This document shows, one piece after another, positions 33,960 to 63,074 of a DNA stretch of 64,000 nt. Made by a program: the position numbers and the translations under genes. Within the stretch, counting starts at the first letter, position 1. The number at the start of each line of letters is the position of its first letter. The DNA comes from Flaccisagitta enflata (Eukaryota > Chaetognatha > Sagittoidea > Aphragmophora): the NCBI GenBank assembly GCA_965153355.1, contig OZ231127.1, positions 6,076,001-6,140,000 on the forward strand, written 5' to 3'. The notes beneath the pieces were generated by a model. That model was not told the DNA's origin and searched no databases. It was given only the letters and a program-made list of their open reading frames with translations.

Positions 33960-34625
33960 GAGTCATTTTTTTGTTGTTTTTGGGAATTATTGGTTGCTTT
34001 CAGACATTTTTGGTTATTTTTGGTCATTTTTGGTCATTTTGGTCATTTTGGTTATTTTGGTCATTTTAGTCATTTTTTGTCATTTTTTGTCATTTTTTGT
34101 CATTTTTGATTATTTTTGGTCATTTTTGGTCATTCTCGGTCATTTTTGGTCATTTTTGGTCATTTTGGTTATTTTGGTCATTTTGGATATTTGGCAATTT
34201 TTGATCATTTTTGGTCATTTTTGGCCATTTTTGATCATTTCTGGTCATTTTTGGTCATTTTTGGTCATTTTTGGTTATTTTGGTCATTTTTGGTCATTTT
34301 TGGTTATTTTGGTCATTTTCGGTCATTTTAGTCATTTTTGATCATTTTTGGTCATTTTTGGTTATTTTTGGTCATTTTTGGTCATTTCAGGTCATTTTGG
34401 TCATTCTTGGTCATTCTTGATCATTTTTGGTCATTTCTTGTCATTTTTGGTCATTTTATTGGTCATTTTGGTCATTTTTGGTCATTTTTGGTCATCTTTG
34501 GTCATCTTTGGTCTTTTTGGTCGTTTTTGGTCTTTTTGGTCTTTTTGGTCATTTTGGCCATTTTTGGTCATTTTTGGTCATTTTTGGTCATTTTTGGTCA
34601 TTTTTGGTCATTTTTGGTCATTGTT
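33960..34625. repeat. ~10-11-bp minisatellite (TTTTTGGTCAT)
   Basis: About 60 units with 9-12-base length variation (TTTGGTTAT, TTTTGATCAT). Phe/Trp/His/Ile-rich readings in all plus frames are artefacts. Confidence 0.95.
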
Positions 34626-34920
34626 GGTTAAAGTCTGCTGGTTAAAGTCTGCTGGTTAAAGTCTGCTGGTTGAAGTCTGCTGGTTAAAGTCTGCTGGTTA
34701 AAGTCTGCTGGTTAAAGTCTGCTGGTTAAAGTCTGCTGGTTAAAGTCTGCTGGTTTAAATCTAATGGATTAAGTCTGCTGGTTGAAGTCTGCTGGTTAAA
34801 GTCTGATGGTTAAAGTCTGCTGGTTTCAATCTGCTGGTTAAGTCTGCTGGTTTAAATCTAATGGTTTAAGTCTGCTGGTCTAATGGTTCAAGTCTGCTGG
34901 TTTAAGTCTGCTGGTTGAAA
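34626..34920. repeat. 14-bp minisatellite (TGGTTAAAGTCTGC)
   Basis: About 20 units, switching abruptly from the TTGGTCAT repeat at TTGTTGGTTAAAGTCTGC. Confidence 0.95.
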
Positions 34921-35560
34921 TGATATTTAAGATAAGTCTGGTTTAAGTCTAGTTTAAGTCTGGTTTAAGTCTGGTTTAAGTCTGGTTTAAGTCTGGTTTA
35001 AGTCTGGATTAAGTCTGGTGTGAGTCTGGTTTATGTCTGGTTTATGTCTGGATTAAGACTGGTTCATGTCTGATTTATGTCTGGTTTAGATCTGGGTTAG
35101 GTCTGGTTTAGGTCTGGTGTATGTCTGGTTTTTGTCTGGTTTATGTTTGATTTAGGTCTGATTTAGGTCTGGTTTTGGTCTGGTTTTGGTTTGGTTTAAT
35201 TCTAGTTTGAGTCTGGTTTGAGTCTGGTTTGAGTCTGGTTTGAGTCTGGTTTGAGCCTGGTTTGAGCCTGGTTTGAGCCTGGTTTGAGCCTGGTTTAAGT
35301 CTGGTTTAAGTCTGGTTTGAGTCTGGTTTGAGTCTGGTTTGAGTCTGGTTTGAGTCTGGATTGTCTGGATTGAGTCTGGTTTGAGTCTAGTTTGAGTCTG
35401 GCTTAAATCTGGTTTATGTCAGGTTTATGTCTGGTTTATGTCTGATTTAGGTCTGGTTTTGGTCTAGTTTATTCTGGTTTGAGTCTCGTTTGAGTCTGAT
35501 TTGAGTCTGGTTTGAGTCTGGTTTGGGTCTGTTTTGGGTTGCGTTTAAGTCTGATTTTCG
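34920..35560. repeat. 12-13-bp minisatellite (TCTGGTTTAAGTC)
   Basis: About 50 units of TCTGGTTTAAG/TGAG/TATG-type. It is clearly derived from the preceding 14-bp unit (shared TGGTT and AGTCTG). Confidence 0.95.
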
Positions 35561-35978
35561 ATAAAAAGATACAATAAGGAGTCAGGTCAGTTCAGTTATT
35601 TTTGTCCTGCACGCGACTTATAGGTGTTGGCCTTGTTCTTTTATGTTCAGTTTTGATAAAGTATTTCATTAAAGTACATATCTTGTGTTGAATTTTTCCC
35701 TGTGCCGACATCTGCCAGTTTTGGCTAAAGTTAATCTCACATTGTAAGAGGATTCCAATGATCGAGAATGTGAATGCCGGCAAAATTTGATTCTTTTCAG
35801 TAACAGGATCTCAATGCTTGAATGCCCGCATAATTAAAGTTTTTCATTCTTTTATGGGAGCTTTATACTCTCGCATACTCTCCAGAAAATGTCATCCCAA
35901 ATTTTTTACCAATGATCATGGCCAATACATCACTTTGGGTTGTATCAACAGCATGAAAATGCGGAATATGTGAATGTT

Positions 35979-36160
35979 TTTAGTTGCATGCGCGCGACTC
36001 TACACCCCGCTTTGTCCTTCCGTCTATCGGTTAGTTGGTTGGTCACACTTTACTTTTTTTACCAATTTTATTTCTTTGGATCATTTTAGGTTATATAAGA
36101 GTATACAGTTCAACTTTGCAATAACGGACCCAAGAGTAACGGAAACCCAGCAGTTGCGGA
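35979..36160 (+). mobile_element. Family A element, truncated, fused to a pogo/Tigger-like end
   Basis: TTTTTAGTTGCATGCGCGCG, ACTCTACACCCCGCTTTGTC, CACACTTTACTTTTTTTACC. At 36107 it runs into CAGTTCAACTTTGCAATAAC plus GGACCC, a pogo/Tigger-like terminal motif. The complementary motif (ending GTTCCACTGTA) is at about 37370, followed by the matching family A end. Confidence 0.65.
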
Positions 36161-36387
36161 AAGACTTCTTTGGTCCCTGCATTTTTCCTTCTATTTCTTT
36201 GTAACAAATTTTCGTTAGAAACGGACCCTTCTGTACCGAGAAGTTAACCTAATCCGCATGACCTAAGCGGTCCAAAGGGCGATAATCCCTAGGCCAATAA
36301 CGGAAAATCGATATCCATCAATGGCGATCGCCGCAAAGTCAGTGGTGAAATTGTCGGGCATCAATAGACTACCGTCGCGAAATAAGG

Positions 36388-36440
<53 letters not shown>
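36388..36440. repeat. (GA)n microsatellite
   Basis: GA run of about 25 units. Confidence 0.9.
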
Positions 36441-36441
<1 letters not shown>

Positions 36442-36671
36442 CCTGGGCCTCTTAACCTGAAGATGTATAACCATCCATCTCCAACCGTAAACATCTTTAA
36501 ATAAAAACCTTAATGGTGTTTATGTTTATGACTTAAATAATCAATTACTGAACGTCTAGGGGGAAGGGATTTGTTGTACTTTGTATCAAATCCATATCGC
36601 CCTTTTTTATCTGATTGACTGCATTCTGTTTTCTTCCATTTACAATAAATGTCTTTTCATTCATTCATTGC

Positions 36672-36838
36672 AGCAAGGCCCGATTCAAGGCTAACCCAGT
36701 TGCGTAGGTAGGAGAAGTGCTCGAGATGGTCACTGGGGCATTTGGGCAGAGCTAAAAAACGACAAAAAAGTGGGGAGCAACAGACCGACCGAGTGACTGA
36801 CAACATAGCGGGGTGTAGAGTTGCGTAACACGCAACTA
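36672..36838 (-). mobile_element. Family A element
   Basis: AAGGCCCGATTCAAGGCTAA, ATTTGGGCAGAGCTAAAAA, CAGACCGACCGAGTGACTGA, GCGGGGTGTAGAGTTGCG and TAACACGCAACTAAAAATG. Diverged but complete. Confidence 0.75.
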
Positions 36839-37050
36839 AAAATGACCTCACCAAAAAAAAAAAAGAATTTGTTTTCCATCGCCAAAAAAAAAAGGAGATT
36901 CTCAATTTTATACGTATTGGAAACCCGCGCAAAGACATTTGTCGCACAAATGCTCGCCTCCATTACTCTCTTTGACTTCATCAAAAATAAAAAAAAGATT
37001 TGAGACGACATTGCCCATTTTTTACTGTCATTTTTGCTTTTCACATCTTT

Positions 37051-37213
37051 TTAGTCGCGTGCTATGCGAATCCACACCCCGCTTTGTCAGTTGGTTTGTC
37101 CCACTTTACTTCTTTTATGTTTTCTACTCTTTGACTGTACTGCGTCTGCCCAAATGCTCTGGTGAGCTCAAATAAGGCCCGACTGGGGTAACCGTGTGTC
37201 CGGCCTGGCTGTT
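37051..37213 (+). mobile_element. Family A element
   Basis: TTTTTAGTCGCGTGCTATGC, CACACCCCGCTTTGTCAGTT, GTCTGCCCAAATGCTCTGG and GACTGGGGTAACCGTGTGTC then CGGCCTGG. Diverged but complete. Confidence 0.75.
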
Positions 37214-37274
37214 ATAAGATGTGCTCTATCATCCTGCGTTTATACTTTTATTATTCTTTGCCTGATTTTGATCA

Positions 37275-37435
37275 AGAATAGACAAATTGGCAACACCGGA
37301 ATTCGGAAAAAAAACATCCGGAAAAAAACTGCTAGTCCCTTGAGATCCGTTAATGCGGGGTTCCACTGTACTAAGTCATTCTGAGTCATTCTAAATGTAA
37401 GTCTCGCATGCGACTTAAAGGTGTTGGCCTTGTTT
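37275..37435 (+). mobile_element. pogo/Tigger-like end plus family A end
   Basis: GATCCGTTAATGCGGGGTTC then CACTGTA matches a pogo/Tigger-like inverted terminus. AAGTCATTCTGAGTCATTCT and CTCGCATGCGACTTAAAGGT then GTTGGCCTTGTT match the family A variant end. With 35979-36160 this suggests a family A copy split by a pogo-like insertion and later insertions. Confidence 0.55.
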
Positions 37436-37639
37436 TCATCCAAACCGATATTGAAGCACTAATTATACCTTACAGATGCAATATGGTCCATTTACGAATG
37501 CTGATAATTTTACTAAAAAGATTTATTTCAAACAACAAAAAAATATTCGTGTGGATTACTCTCTGAATTTAATTGGTGTGTCTTGATCACTTTAACAAGG
37601 TGAGAGAGAGAGAAATGAAGTTGAACCTTGCAACAACTG

Positions 37640-37825
37640 AGGAATTTCCAGTCGCGTGCATGCAACTATTATTCACTGTTGGTTGGTCGGTCCATCTGTC
37701 CCGCTTGGCATTTTTGGCATTCATTGGCATTTTCGGCAGTTCTGAACCTGCCCAAATGTTTGGCTAGTCTTTTTTTTCACTGCCCTTGCACACTGGTACA
37801 CGACTTTGGTAACCCAAATGCCTCA
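37640..37825 (+). mobile_element. Family A element, diverged
   Basis: CCAGTCGCGTGCATGCAACT, TTGGTTGGTCGGTCCATCTG, TGAACCTGCCCAAATGTTTG and CACTGGTACACGACTTTGGT. It ends only about 20 bases before the acceptor of the exon at 37844. Confidence 0.65.
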
Positions 37826-37843
37826 AATATTTTCTTTTTGTAG

Positions 37844-57335
<19,492 letters not shown>

Positions 57336-57873
57336 CTTCGACAGACTGTGGGTTGAAACCAACGAAAGTGGGCCTAAAAGTAAGTTTTATAGACGCGTCT
57401 TTGCTTTTATTAACGTTGTTTTTTATCTTGTTTCCGGTCTGTTATTTTTGTCTTTTTGCCCTTTTGCATTTTTATCGCCGGATTTTAGTATGGTTTTTAT
57501 CGCTTGCCCGATCAGCTTGCTATAGGGATGATATGGATGAATTTAATGGGATGGGCCGGGGCAGGGGCAGGTATTATCAGGTGGCATGGGCTCTGAAGAA
57601 GATGAACATGTTGTCATGTGCTGTTTCTGTCCTTTATTGTGTCCTATCTCGATTTCATGTTATCTTTGCGTTTGCTGATCACAATTAACGCCCACTTTCC
57701 TTTCATTTTTCCCCTCTCTTCAGTTGTTGAAATTTTTATGGAATAAACGCGACGATCGCCTTCCTATTTTCCAATCGGCCAAATTTCTTTCACCACAAGT
57801 CGTCAGTCAGATAGACGCCCATAGACAGTGCCAGTTGAAACTCGTGGGCGTACATTATATTTCAACAATTTAA

Positions 57874-60101
57874 AAACGACTCGATTCTTTTTCCGCTCTT
57901 CGACCGAAATCTAAATTGACACGGCAGTCATGCAACGATTTACACCGCTCGACCGCTTCAACGCCATTCGTATCTCACTTCGCTTTCGGAATTATGTCCG
58001 AGGTCGACTGCCATGCTGCTAGTCGCGAGGAAATCTACATCACTGGTGAAATGGAAGGATGCCGGTGCCTTTTTTCGACGCTCAAGCTTACTTCTGCACC
58101 GATGAACGAATGACTCATTTACGCGCCAGAATCAGATGGCGCGACACGGATCCCTGGGACAGGAAGCCATTTACTCTCATATCGTATGCAAGGCAATGGC
58201 GCCGACTGATGCCCGGCATTCTTCTTTTCGGAGCTCGCGGCGTTTACTTTGGCGTTTAACTGGGCGCTAATGGGACTTCCATGCTTTGATCGTGAAAACT
58301 ATCCGAGTGGTTCTTCCAACGCTGACATCGCGGAACGCAGGCACAATGACATTGGGAATCGCAAAAGACCACACGAATTCTCATGGAACAGTCTCCCAAC
58401 TGACATTCATTACGCCCGTGACAATGTTGCTGGCGCTCCGACTCCAAGAATGCGAACGCCTTCGCCAAACCCCGACGGATCCGAGTATCTACCACTTCCC
58501 GTCCCGCGACATGGTGCGCAATCTCCAACTGGCGGCCAATTTTTAAATCTGCTGCCGATCCAAAGAGGAGATCAATCAATGGGTATCAGATTTGGTCTCG
58601 GAAATTGAACTGCGCGTGCGTCTCCGATGGAGCAAGCTGACGACATGCTTGCGGATCTCGACGACGCCACGCCTGCAAGAGGTCGATCGATCAACAACGG
58701 ATTGACGCAGGAGAGGGCGAGGCGACGCTGTCAACAGGAGCAGGCTGAGAGAGACAGAGGGGGTAGGCAGTTGGAGGAGGAAATGCGACAAGTGCTCGTC
58801 GGTCAGATCGACGATAAGGCGCAACAACGGAGGAGGAGCAGTTGCCACAGCAACAGGAGCAACAGCAGCAGCATCAATCGCAGATGCGGCAGCAGCAACT
58901 CCAACAGCAACGCCAACTCCACCTGCAATTGGAGCAGCAGCAAACGACGGCTCAACGGCAGCAGCAACAGCTGTTGCAGCAGCAGCAGTTGCAGCAACTC
59001 CAACAATTTTGTCAGCAAGATCAACAACAGCATCAGATCCTGCAGCCGGCGCCACAACCTGTGGCTCAACAACAGCAACAACACGATCAACAGCAGCAAC
59101 AGCAGCAACAGCAACAACAACAAGAACTGCGACAACATCAGACGGCAATGCAGCCGCATGAACAACAACAGCATAAGCAAAATATCGCAGAAGAACATAT
59201 AACAGCAACTGCAGCAGCAACAGCAACCTTCCAATACACATCCTAGCTGCAGAGTGGATCCTCCAGTCAAATAACCATCCTGTCGAAAGCATGAATGTCA
59301 GTGAGGAGACAGAAGAATAGGTGACAGCAACGCCTTGCAGATCAACGCTCATGGGCATGATGGCTGAAGGTGAAGGTGGTGGTGCAAGAACAGCTCCAGT
59401 TGCTGATCGCGGTGCCATGGGGATTCCAACAGCGCTTCATCAAGAAGACAGTTATTTTGCTAATGCGACAGAATGTGGTAACTTTCACCAAGCATACCAA
59501 CGAGATGAAGATAGAAGAGCAGGAGTATTCAACAATGCGCCAGAAATGCAACGAAAGCACTGGAATAGCCTGAACGACGGCGGCATTGGTGGAGCTTAGA
59601 GCATGGGATGTGAATAGACAACTGTCTGAGCTGACCACAGCAGCCGCATATCCGGCCAAAAGACCGTCAGACCATTCGTGAAATTTCAACCGGATTGTTC
59701 AATTAACGACAGCAACGCTACGTGCAGTCAGTGGAAACGCCTGGGTCACAGCGCCGATGCAGCAGCAGCGAACAGCTGGAGCAGCAGCAGCAGCAAGGAC
59801 AGCGCCAGGGCCAACTGCAGCAGCAGAATGAACAGCAACAGCGTCCTGACCAGCAAAAGCAGCTTCAACATCAACAGTGGCAGCAGCAACGGCTTCAACA
59901 ACAGCAGGCACTTCATGCTCGTTTCTAAATTCTTCCAACCGGCTGTGTCGTGAAAAATCTCACCTGAAAATTGAAGTAGAATTGTTTCGGCAATGGTGTA
60001 AATTCACCATAGATGGGCACCAGAGACAGCATGAGAAATGGCGCCCACCCTCTCTACTGTCCCCTTTAACAGGCACCCCTCCCCCTCATGCGGCCCCCTA
60101 G
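57874..60101 (+). other. CAG-rich block with long, TGA-interrupted open frames
   Basis: From 57874 to 59202 one plus frame is broken only by three TGA codons (58111, about 58207, 58606). It reads MSEVDCHAASREEIYITGEM, then ENYPSGSSNADIAERRHNDI, then MEQADDMLADLDDATPARGR, into a Ser/Asn run. A second frame (58842-59246) is a Gln run. A third (about 59370-60101) reads ELRAWDVNRQLSELTTAAAY and continues to IEVELFRQWCKFTIDGHQRQ, again mostly with TGA stops. This may be a decayed gene or mobile-element coding region with expanded CAG. It overlaps minus-strand exon 3 of the HEAT-like gene at its right end. I cannot name a family. The 280-codon minus frame over the CAG run is a repeat reading. Confidence 0.4.
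58840..59235. repeat. Imperfect CAG/CAA repeat
   Basis: CAGCAGCAACAGCAACAACA-type units. Depending on frame they read as Gln, Ser/Asn or Ala/Thr, and as Leu, Ala/Val or Cys on minus. A second, shorter CAG stretch lies at 59755-59910. Confidence 0.9.
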
Positions 60102-62562
60102 TTTCCATATTTTCAGTTTTAGATTACTTATTTACTGCCTTAACAATGTACTCTAATACTTTTTTGTTTGTTTTTCTTTTCTTTCCTTCTATCTTCCTCT
60201 AATTTTTCTCCATTTTCCCCATCTTAGATTAGGGGTGCTAAATGTTTTATCAGTAAAATTTTTAATCATGGCGGGTGGCAATTCCGGACCAGTAAATGTG
60301 ATGCTTACTCGCGCTGTAAGATTTCCTTCTCTCGGGCTGCCCTTGCGACATCTTCTCGATGAGAAGTCGATTCCTCTCGGCGTCACTGATTACATTCTCT
60401 TCCTCTCCTTCAGTATCATCCTCCGTCGTCGTCGGCGTCGTCGTCGTCGTCAAAGTGGAAACGGTGGCTGAGACTTGGTCGCGTTCTAAATTGTCCCGAA
60501 TCATGCCCAAAAGACGGTCCCGCACACGCTCGTATACTTTTAGACCGAGCCTGGATACGGTTGAGAAAGGCGGGCACCAGGGGTGTATCTAATTGAGTGG
60601 CTTTTGATTTATTTCCCCCCAGCCTTTGATTATCTTCCCCGCAATGCATCGCGTCCCGTTTCAAAATCTACAATTTTCTTCCCAATAAAGCAATAAAACT
60701 GTTTAAGGTTTAGATAGTGTTAAATTGTGTTTTACTAATCATGTTTTATAATTTGGTACTGCCAAAAGTTATATTTTCCCCAAATTTTCTTTTTTTCTCT
60801 TTTCCCCCCATCCTTTCCCTTCCCCATGGCCCCATCTCCAAACCCTTTTATTCCCCCCCCCCGCCGGGGGGGAGGGGAAGAACTCAATTATATACAGGCC
60901 TGGTGGGCACATAATTTTTGATCCTCGCTAATGAATTACACGGGAGACTTAAAGGAAATTCAAAGCTTCGTACTGCACCGTCGACGAGTCAAGATGTACA
61001 CAGGCAACCCAGTCATGCTTGGCTGGGCTATGGCATAGTATCAAGCATTTGGCTAGGTACAGAGATGCTAAAACTGCCGAAAAAGCAACATGTCAAAACG
61101 GACGGATCCAACGACAAATCACGCGATTGAAAAGGAAAATCATGACATCTTACCATTAGACTAATTCGAAGCGTGATTTAAGCACAGATACGCGTCCCGA
61201 TCTCGATAAAAACGCAGCACGTGAAACAAACGTTAGGCTCACTCTTTCATCGCCAAACATCCCACGTTTTCAGCGACACAAGCTAAGTTTTCCCCTCGAT
61301 CCCGGCTGACTTATCACAGCCAAAAACAAAAAAGCAACCCTTTTGCTTTCGACGGCGGTATTCCCAGTCACTCGGCTTGAGATCAAACTCGTCCGGCCAC
61401 GTGAGTGAGTGCAAACAAAAAGTCAGGCCGGATGGAAAATGCCTGAAGTTTTTTTCATACCAACATTCTGAATAAAGCCAAGTCCAGGGGAACATTTGCA
61501 TCTCGCGGACTATGAATGAACAAATGAATGAATGAATGAATGAACAAATGAATGAATGAACAAATGAATGAATGAACAAGTGAATGAGGGGGAAAATTGT
61601 GATGCAATCGCCAGTGGTTAGGAATCGAGACAGACGGACTGACGGTACGTACTCTTTATTTTTGAGTAAGGACAAAGTTTATAAGGACATTGAGGCTGAA
61701 ATTTTGCTAAAAATTAAGGACATTTTAAGGACAAAGCCCAGCCTCAGATTTGCATAAAAAATTTTTTTGATTCTAAATCTAGATTGTCTTTACGCAACTT
61801 CTTAAAGAAAATAATTACTTTCAAAAGATATGATGGCATTCATCTTTGCTAAATGATAAAATGTTCTATAAAGAACAACTACAAAGCAATTATTGTCATA
61901 CCTAACTTGTGTTTCATGATACTTAACATCAATTATCTTAATACATAGAAAATAATCAAAGAAAAATCATAACAAAATATTAAGGACACGCTAAGAACAT
62001 TTCAGCCTGAAATTTACTAAAATCTAAGGACATCCCAGCCTCAGAAAAAATTTACTGGACCTTATATAAAATAAAGAGTGTACGTGATTTTTTTTTTCAA
62101 GTTTGGTTGAAACAATCTCGAACCCCCCCCCCCCCTCCTTCGACATAACTTCCACTCTTCCCATAAATCCCACCTGGCGGCGATGGTTCCCAGCAACCAG
62201 CCGACTTTCTCCCTCACTCTGACTTCGGCGTGAGTGAGGGCGGTCATCGAAGGTTCGATCATCTTTTCGGCGAACTCCTCTCCGCCCTGCCCGCTGAGAT
62301 TGAGCAGACCGGCCCCGCTGGCCAAGCCGAGTAACCTTTCCCAGTCTTTGACGTCATTGGGGGCGGCTCCGGCCTCGACGCCGTTGATCGAGGCCGATTC
62401 ATCGACGGCGCCGATGAAATCCAAGAGGAAAGTCTCGAGTTGGACAATCTCGTCGGCGTTCAAAGTCACGATGAGATCATTTAGTTGGCGATATCCTCGA
62501 TCTCTGTCGAGTTTCGTTTTAGCTGTCAATAGGACCAACGTTTCCGACACTTTCTCACGCAT
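59748..62562 (-). CDS. N-terminal exons of a HEAT/ARM-like helical protein
   Basis: Exon 1 (62562-62150, ATG at 62562) encodes 137 codons starting MREKVSETLVLLTAKTKLDR, with alternating amphipathic helices and a HEAT-like EVRVREKVGWLLGTIAARWD. Exon 2 (60550-60309, acceptor CTCAACCGTATCCAG, donor GCGA|GTAAGC) gives LGLKVYERVRDRLLGMIRDN, a Thr-rich and acidic linker, then SDAERNRLLIEKMSQGQPER. Exon 3 begins at 59963 after CTTCAATTTTCAG with IFHDTAGWKNLETSMKCL, then enters a CTG-rich stretch and, unless spliced, stops near 59748. Phases agree at both junctions (2 and 1); exon 1's donor (GGAA|GTTATG) is weak. HEAT/ARM repeats are scaffolds for protein binding. The exact family is not recognised. 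Later exons should lie below 59.7 kb but were not found. Confidence 0.6.
61283..61508 (-). CDS. Open frame in HEAT-gene intron 1, uncertain
   Basis: A minus frame reads MFPWTWLYSECWYEKNFRHF and WPDEFDLKPSDWEYRRRKQK to a stop at 61283. An acceptor-like CTTTATTCAG lies inside it. The upstream part of the frame is (TTCA)n repeat. No family is recognised. It may be an alternative exon or chance. Confidence 0.2.
61505..61590. repeat. (AATG)n microsatellite
   Basis: GAATGAATGAATGAACAAAT-type units, the complement of the TTCA arrays at 23.5-24.1 and 48.4 kb. Confidence 0.9.
61660..62065. repeat. Family F repeat, second copy
   Basis: TAAGGACATTGAGGCTGAAA and AAAGCCCAGCCTCAGATTTG at the left, and CATTTCAGCCTGAAATTTAC and GGACATCCCAGCCTCAGAAA at the right. 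Two related halves are spaced by about 300 AT-rich bases, like the 40.86-41.27 kb copy read in reverse. Confidence 0.65.
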
Positions 62563-62900
62563 GATTGTTTGTTTCTTCTTTAAGCTAGGTTAGTCTTTTT
62601 GCAACTAAGTAGATTCGCTGCGTTGCACGATTACGGGAAAAAAAGGGGGAAGGGGGAGAGTAAACGAAGGTATAGAGGAGGTAATAAGGTGGAACAATGT
62701 AAAAATTGGAAATTTCGTTCGGCTGAAGAAAAAACGTATCGGGGATAAACAGAGCGGGAACAGTGTGATGGCCCTCATACAGAATTAACGGAAGATCATA
62801 ATATTTTTGTTCAACAGCAAGAAACCAAAACAAAATGTTGAAAGCCAATCCGGGTGAACTTGTTTAAAACCGCGGTTCTAAAACCGCGAATTTACTTCCG
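62563..62900 (-). promoter_or_regulatory. Probable 5' flank/UTR of the HEAT-like gene
   Basis: Sequence directly before the ATG at 62562. It contains the palindrome AAACCGCGGTTT-like pair AAAACCGCGGTTCTAAAACC at about 62868-62887 and TTCCGCGGGACTGAG at about 62895-62910. No TATA box is evident. The 87-codon minus frame over 62585-62848 is not supported. Confidence 0.35.
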
Positions 62901-63074
62901 CGGGACTGAGTTTTACATTTAAAGAGAAATTTTGATGGACAACCGCTTGGCTGACACGATGCTTCGTGCTCAGGGCGAGTGAAACGGGAAGCAAGAAGAG
63001 AGGCAGTGAATGTTAGGTTGGAGGTAGGCATTAAGTAAGTTTTTGCAGAAGAACGGAATGTCCGCTGGAACAAT

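Larger units (their letters stand above)
33840..35638 (+). mobile_element. Family A element inflated to 1.8 kb by three minisatellites
   Basis: Starts TTTTTAGTCGCGTGCACGCG then ACTCTACAACCCGCTCTGTC and GTCGGTCGGTCGGTAACAC, and ends TGCACGCGACTTATAGGTGT then TGGCCTTGTTC, identical to the ends of ordinary ~200-bp copies. Everything between is tandem repeat. Confidence 0.8.

Noticed and set aside
33958-34659. Phe/Trp/Ile/His-rich frames resembling membrane proteins
   Set aside because: All three plus frames are open because the TTTTTGGTCAT repeat lacks stops.
58576-59418. 280-codon minus-strand frame, Ala/Val/Leu-rich
   Set aside because: It is the reverse reading of the CAG repeat. Hydrophobic runs follow from CTG/GCT/TGC codons, and splice signals place the true minus-strand exon further right.
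59370-59600. Two overlapping plus frames (VVVQEQLQLLIAVPWGF and TALHQEDSYFANATECG)
   Set aside because: Both look protein-like in the same bases, so at least one is chance. Folded into the CAG-rich block entry rather than listed separately.
60189-60386. 65-codon minus frame just after HEAT exon 2
   Set aside because: It overlaps exon 2 in another frame and continues into the intron past the good GTAAGC donor.
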